Notes under the pieces: generated by a model | The model's database searches: none | What the model was told of the DNA's origin: nothing | What the model saw: the letters and a program-made list of their open reading frames with translations, nothing else | Assembly (NCBI GenBank): GCA_049652745.1 | Contig: JBASEY010000012.1 | Coordinates: 1 to 26,991 of the forward strand | Direction: 5' to 3' | Length of the DNA: 26,991 nt | Source: JBASEY01 sp049652745 | GTDB lineage: Bacteria > CSSED10-310 | Position numbers and translations under genes: made by a program | In this document: in pieces, positions 24,601-26,991 of the stretch | How the letters are laid out: each line of letters starts with the position of its first letter | Position numbering within the stretch: position 1 is the first letter of the stretch

Positions 24601-25223
24601 CAGAGCCCCCGGAGCCTACACCGACAAACACAGCAAAACCTACAGCAACGGAGCCTCCTGAGCCCACGTCGACAGAACCGCCCAAGCCAACGCCGACAGA
24701 GCCGCCGGAACCGACGGCGACCGAACCTCCAGAACCTACACCAACAGAACCGCCTAAACCGACACCGACGGAACCGCCTGCGCCTACGCCGACAGTCACT
24801 CCTGAACCCACACCAACGGAAACACCGGAACCTACGCCGAGCTATCCACTGGGTGTACGTCTTGACATGCCGGATATGGCTCATCCCGGAGACGATTTTT
24901 ATATTATCGGTTATCTGGACAACCCGGATGAGCCTCTGAGTAAAGTGCCGACATTTTTCATCCTGGAAGTGTACGGTAAATTCTGGTTCTGGCCGTCCTG
25001 GACATATTTTGACTATCCGGAATATGCTGAGATCGATTGGGAAAACATCGATGTCCCGACAGGCACGACAGAAGTTGTTGTCATTCCGGTATTTGAATGG
25101 CCGGACACCGGACAGGATATCGTGACGGGCCTTGGATTCTACGGCGCGATGCTGAATCCGGAAATGAACGATATTATGGGGAACATCGCCGTCAAAGTAT
25201 GGGGATACGGGCCGTCCCGCTAG
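21612..25223 (+). CDS. Large exported multidomain protein with InlB-type repeats
   Basis: 1203 aa, secreted. Signal peptide 1-20. Residues 21-215 form an unassigned beta domain. About 216-290 is an InlB B-repeat-like module (GGTGTGSVSPVPGTTIYPEN, FFDYWEVDGAVYS). About 295-443 is a MAM/jelly-roll-like domain (IEDFTGIASGEIPDNW). About 444-480 is the first half of a B-repeat, interrupted by a propeller-like insertion (482-695; YTIDRTTGAATLVGSFG and similar blades), after which the second half resumes (RWEVDGGFYSNDHA, to about 730). About 734-809 is another full B-repeat. About 815-988 is an unassigned beta domain, 990-1077 a Pro/Thr/Glu linker, and 1078-1203 a C-terminal domain of unknown role. 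ATG 21612 follows GAGGAGG. No catalytic site is recognised; an adhesive or structural surface role is most likely. The stop lies in a hairpin. Confidence 0.85.
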   Translation: MRKLLLFIMSAAVLGPVTQGQMTVTIGASSLNATHALPWNHSYSYSETQYGIPATELAFLGTIPLSISKIGWYNCYEPPQEHYSLNVYIDQVPGSYDLSSLCTSQYANTNLVATGKQLTGSGFSQSIYYLVLDTPVIYTPGNTLIISVCDTEIDGGSPIPVWAANTFYGNGFYRGSYDALLDCNLATAESEPSVEMQCVDVWMTTWFEFSPLGPTYNLTMLPPGGTGTGSVSPVPGTTIYPENYLVTISAAVNPDSFFDYWEVDGAVYSDKKEETLLMNIDHTVQAYFKPFTFLPLPLIEDFTGIASGEIPDNWDRTHINWQVMYSNEAGGVPPEMKFVPGGSGIYRLIAPKLDGTTATNILLTFKFYAWVVSGGNTFRIQTSTDNGISWQDRWSISIENMTDTVSVNLDAVIGREFLLAFVFEGDTEDIYNLSIDDICVAEMRELDMQNPVNKGSVAPSVGKHSIPLSHEITLRALPSSTWHAFNQSNEPLMFDPSDPGSTTFLFEGYNIDFTGGTWAAGKWYAVSCNPSHLYIVNPANGVLMFVGATGQTYLTGIAYDEVNNIMYACTVGELYTIDRTTGAATLVGSFGVGRNIVDIAYGDGVLYAQCALTNSIYTVNTSTGATTLLGPTGIFAPYLLGMEYDKDHGRLFLALDYLNKTYLGEVDKTDGSVCIWFPLDYSVDGLAIPYGVTHPWELDRWEVDGGFYSNDHATTLIMDTDHSAQAFFTTTLPIYTLTLLAPGGIGTGSVSPTPGTYIYAEGQTAIISAAANPRSLFDYWELDGAFYSNDPANALAMNSDHTAQAFFTVDPNQFCSPNDIFSQLAEPDSIYIDSDAYDDFMGADDFFGLTVPIVGIDFWGGEHDYWPFGAGCAKPSLDYIIRFYEHGSLPGALVYEETITVTKIATTEYYFGSPYYGPLYRYTGMFSVPITLENGWVAVQAVDSGECIFSWVGAGQVTGSTDQGYAQWDQGAWYQSGGDGYNLAFCLLGEPSTPTPTEPPEPTPTNTAKPTATEPPEPTSTEPPKPTPTEPPEPTATEPPEPTPTEPPKPTPTEPPAPTPTVTPEPTPTETPEPTPSYPLGVRLDMPDMAHPGDDFYIIGYLDNPDEPLSKVPTFFILEVYGKFWFWPSWTYFDYPEYAEIDWENIDVPTGTTEVVVIPVFEWPDTGQDIVTGLGFYGAMLNPEMNDIMGNIAVKVWGYGPSR
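24581..24843 (+). repeat. Coding tandem repeat of a Pro/Thr/Glu linker
   Basis: Degenerate repeats built on units such as TEPPEPTP and TEPPKPTP encode an extended, probably O-glycosylatable linker of almost 90 residues. It separates the main body of the 1203-aa protein from its last 126 residues. Such tracts readily change length by slippage or recombination. Confidence 0.8.
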
Positions 25224-25231
25224 CGCGGGAC
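25214..25231. repeat. Perfect hairpin enclosing a stop codon
   Basis: GTCCCGC (25214-25220) and GCGGGAC (25225-25231) pair perfectly around TAGC, whose first three bases are the stop codon of the 1203-aa protein. No T run follows, so it is not a typical terminator. It is followed by a GGTTCCTGGTTTCTAG-type simple repeat (25235-25266), and the pair probably forms one dispersed element. Confidence 0.7.
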
Positions 25232-25557
25232 GCCGGTTCCTGGTTTCTAGTTTCTGGTTCCGGGTTGAGGTTTTTTGGCTGATCTATGTCTACTAAATTA
25301 TTTACGTAGTGAAAGATGACTATAGATTATGAATTCCAATACTTGGTAACTGGTTATTGGATATTGACGCTGCATTCTCAATGATTGTTTGAAGACGATT
25401 CCAAAGATTACAAAGATGGGCACGATTAGATTCCAAGAAAGAAAAGACTAATCCTGTTAATCCTTTAATCCTGTAATCGTGTTCAGACAAAGAAGCGTTC
25501 CCTTTGCGCCATTCGCATCGTCCATCTGCGGACGAAACCGGTTCTCGACAGCGCACA
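25224..25557. other. Spacer between convergent genes, filled with repeats
   Basis: These 334 bases separate the 1203-aa protein gene from the second FGE-like gene, which converge. They consist of the stop-codon hairpin, the TTTCTGGTT-type repeat and copy 2 of the 213-bp repeat, then about 65 bases beside the minus-strand gene that include a 5-bp stem (CGTCC 25519-25523 with GGACG 25530-25534) and the palindrome AACCGGTT (25537-25544). I see no gene in it. Confidence 0.65.
25277..25490. repeat. Dispersed ~213-bp repeat, copy 2
   Basis: Homologous to 19621-19833 in the same orientation, with scattered substitutions and nearly the same length. The inverted arms are less perfect here (GAAGACGATTCCA against GTAATCGTGTTC). 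Its minus strand is open across the repeat and into the neighbouring gene's shadow (25320-25712), yielding the same spurious peptide as copy 1. Confidence 0.85.
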
Positions 25558-26892
25558 TCAGAACGAAACTGTTCTCTCGAGGCGAAAACCCAGGTAGGGG
25601 CCCGTGCTCGACGGTTTGTAGCAGGTACGTAACGCTGACCGGCAGCCTCTGACGCTGTAGTAGAAAGCGCCGCTCCTGAAAACGCGGTAGGAACCAGAAC
25701 CCGGGCCGGCATGGTCGGTCATCGTTCCCGTTGGATAAGAAACTGCATACCAGTCCCAGCACCACTCATAGACATTCCCATGCACATCCTTCAGATTCCA
25801 GGGATTCGGCAGCTTGCTTCCCACAACTTCCGTCGTACCAGGATCGTTGGCACAGTAAACACAATATTGCTCCAGCGTTGGATGCGTCCCTTGTGCGCAG
25901 GATTCACAATTAGCGGAATTATAAGCCGGTTCGTCACATGAAAACGGACCACTGGTGCCGGCACGAGTGAAGTATTCCCATTCCCCTTCTGTCGGTAAGC
26001 GATACCCATTTGCATTGAAATTACAATAGAATGGACCAGTCGTATAATTCGAAGCCGTCACGGGTATCGTATATCCGGGATCCGTGTAATAGCACCGCGT
26101 GAAACCGTTCTGCAACGATAACAGGTTTGCAAACAGCACCGACTCAAACCAAGTGTTTTCCTGCACTGGGTGGTTCATGCTCGGGCTGTAAAAGGTATTA
26201 CTTGGATCAGCCGGCAATGTCCCCTGAACAGATTTAAGATCCGCCCACATCTGACGAGAAACCTCTGTTTCCATCACCGCGAGGTTCCTTGTCAAAATGT
26301 GCGTAAACTGAGGCCCCTCATTGTTGAAACGACAGGGTTCAGTATCCGGCGATCCCTGAATGAACCATCCGGCAGAAACAAAACGCATGTTTCCCACAAT
26401 TGGGTCTGTAGCAAACAAATCACCTGATGCCGGCGTCGGGGTGAAAGTCGGAGTTTGAGTGGGAGTGTTGGTCGGAGTTCGAGTGGGAGTGTTTGTCGGA
26501 TAAGGGGTATAGGTGGGATAAGGCGTGTAGGTAGGCAAACTCGTAGGTGTCCGTGTCGGCGCCTCCAGAGGATCTTCGCATGCTCCAGTCCCCAACACCG
26601 TTAGAAATATCAACTGGGCGTCCGCCGATGTCACATTGCCGCTGCCATTGCAATCCGCCGCGCACTCCTCTTCGTACGTCGGTGAATATTGACCTAACGT
26701 AATTAAAAACGCCAGTTGCGCATCCTCAGCGGTTAACGATCCACTTAGGTTGACATCGCCATGATGGATGCAATCAAAGACGGCCGATCGAGCGGCAATC
26801 CCTGAATAACCCACAAACACAATAACCATGCCAACTGCCAACAATGTCAAAACAATTCTATGAATACTAGTGTAACGATTCCAAAATAACAT
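25558..26892 (-). CDS. Exported dockerin / FGE-sulfatase-like protein, second copy
   Basis: 444 aa, secreted. The N-terminal hydrophobic segment (about residues 11-35) is a signal peptide. Two dockerin-type repeats follow (HGDVNLSGSLTAEDAQLAF; DCNGSGNVTSADAQLIF). A Pro/Thr/Tyr linker (TPYPTYTPYPTNTPTRTPTN) is absent from the paralog at 19953. The FGE-sulfatase-like domain shows AVMETEVSRQMWADL, HPVQENTWFESVLFANL, GYRLPTEGEWEYFTRAG, DVHGNVYEWCWDW and GFRLER. The catalytic cysteine pair of true formylglycine-generating enzymes is not complete. ATG 26892 follows AAGGA at good spacing. The C-terminal segment before GFRL has a codon pattern like a retroelement-diversified region. Confidence 0.88.
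   Translation of the reverse strand: MLFWNRYTSIHRIVLTLLAVGMVIVFVGYSGIAARSAVFDCIHHGDVNLSGSLTAEDAQLAFLITLGQYSPTYEEECAADCNGSGNVTSADAQLIFLTVLGTGACEDPLEAPTRTPTSLPTYTPYPTYTPYPTNTPTRTPTNTPTQTPTFTPTPASGDLFATDPIVGNMRFVSAGWFIQGSPDTEPCRFNNEGPQFTHILTRNLAVMETEVSRQMWADLKSVQGTLPADPSNTFYSPSMNHPVQENTWFESVLFANLLSLQNGFTRCYYTDPGYTIPVTASNYTTGPFYCNFNANGYRLPTEGEWEYFTRAGTSGPFSCDEPAYNSANCESCAQGTHPTLEQYCVYCANDPGTTEVVGSKLPNPWNLKDVHGNVYEWCWDWYAVSYPTGTMTDHAGPGSGSYRVFRSGAFYYSVRGCRSALRTCYKPSSTGPYLGFRLERTVSF
25579..25674 (-). other. Candidate DGR-type variable region
   Basis: Codons from the RSGA motif to GFRL. Between them the scaffold R, CRSA and R is shared with the paralog, with no indel. Of the 19 other codons, 13 end in C (TAC three times, AGC and GGC twice, TTC, GTC, ACC, TGC, CCC), the outcome expected if template AAC codons were mutated at adenines. 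Exceptions are TTA, AAA, CCG, TCG, ACG and CTG. No template repeat or reverse transcriptase is in the window, so this is a candidate only. Confidence 0.4.
26440..26560 (-). repeat. Coding tandem repeat of a Pro/Thr linker
   Basis: Degenerate short repeats encode TPTRTPTNTPTQTPT and the YPTYTP units of the linker between dockerin and FGE-like domain. The other dockerin/FGE-like protein joins these domains directly, so the linker was gained or lost after duplication. Confidence 0.75.
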
Positions 26893-26956
26893 TGCAATTA
26901 TTCCTTAATTCCTGTAATCTCCCTTTTGGTGTTATAATCATCAAGGAGGGAGAAAA
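26893..26956. promoter_or_regulatory. Short divergent intergenic region
   Basis: Sixty-four bases between divergent starts. TATAAT at 26933-26938 (+ strand) is a perfect -10 box but lies only about 18 bases before the + strand ATG, implying a very short leader. On the minus strand TTATAAC overlaps it and could serve the FGE-like gene. No convincing -35 was found for either. Confidence 0.35.
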
Positions 26957-26991
26957 ATGGCATTTAAAAAGACCCGACCGAATCTTGAACT
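26957..26991 (+). CDS. Start of an unidentified gene (partial)
   Basis: ATG 26957 is preceded by AAGGAGGGAG at ideal spacing, and the frame is open to the window edge with only eleven complete codons, MAFKKTRPNLE. It begins without a hydrophobic signal segment, unlike the exported proteins beside it. Too little is visible for a function. Confidence 0.6.
   Translation, partial: MAFKKTRPNLE

Noticed and set aside
24551..24939. Long open frames on both strands across the Pro/Thr linker
   Set aside because: Repetitive GC-rich linker DNA keeps other frames open; their Gly/Val/Ser- or Arg/Gln-rich content is typical of shadows.
25320..25712. 130-codon open frame on the minus strand
   Set aside because: Half is the repeat translation and half is the wrong frame of the second FGE-like gene.

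Overview
The window looks like chromosomal DNA from an uncultivated Gram-negative-type bacterium of moderate GC content. The housekeeping genes are complete and bacterial. The exported proteins combine dockerin repeats, Pro/Thr-rich linkers, FGE-sulfatase (SUMF1-like) domains and a C-terminal membrane anchor followed by arginines, a style common in environmental candidate phyla. I cannot name the phylum from sequence alone.

Region 1 (1-1386) has a 480-base non-coding stretch with hairpin repeats and then a PDZ-less site-2 protease gene on the + strand. Region 2 (1363-9285, minus strand) is one tightly packed operon. A sigma70-like promoter at 9256-9285 reads rplM-rpsI-rpsB-tsf-pyrH-frr-uppS-cdsA-dxr-ispG, linking ribosomal proteins, translation factors, UMP kinase, phospholipid and undecaprenyl carrier synthesis, and two steps of the MEP isoprenoid pathway. 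Region 3 (9329-14472, minus strand) has truA and, upstream of it, a four-gene set: GNAT-type acetyltransferase, PIG-L deacetylase and two GT4 glycosyltransferases, with 4-base stop/start overlaps between the last three. A divergent 900-residue double glycosyltransferase (14661-17363, +) completes a probable surface-glycan locus.

Region 4 (17364-26991) is an accessory region of exported proteins separated by repeat-filled spacers: a 593-aa OB-fold protein with a C-terminal anchor, a dockerin/FGE-like protein, a 1203-aa multidomain protein with InlB-type repeats and a nested propeller-like insertion, and a second dockerin/FGE-like protein on the opposite strand. A new + strand gene begins at the right edge.

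The most interesting signal is in the two FGE-like paralogs. Over an indel-free 25-residue stretch just before a conserved GFRL near the C terminus, they differ at 19 of 25 positions while keeping an R/CRSA/R scaffold. In the second paralog 13 of the 19 differing codons end in C. This resembles variable regions of diversity-generating retroelement (DGR) target proteins, many of which use this fold. No reverse transcriptase or template repeat is visible here, so this is a hypothesis. Other notable points are stop codons supplied by dispersed repeats, and a 213-base dispersed repeat present twice.
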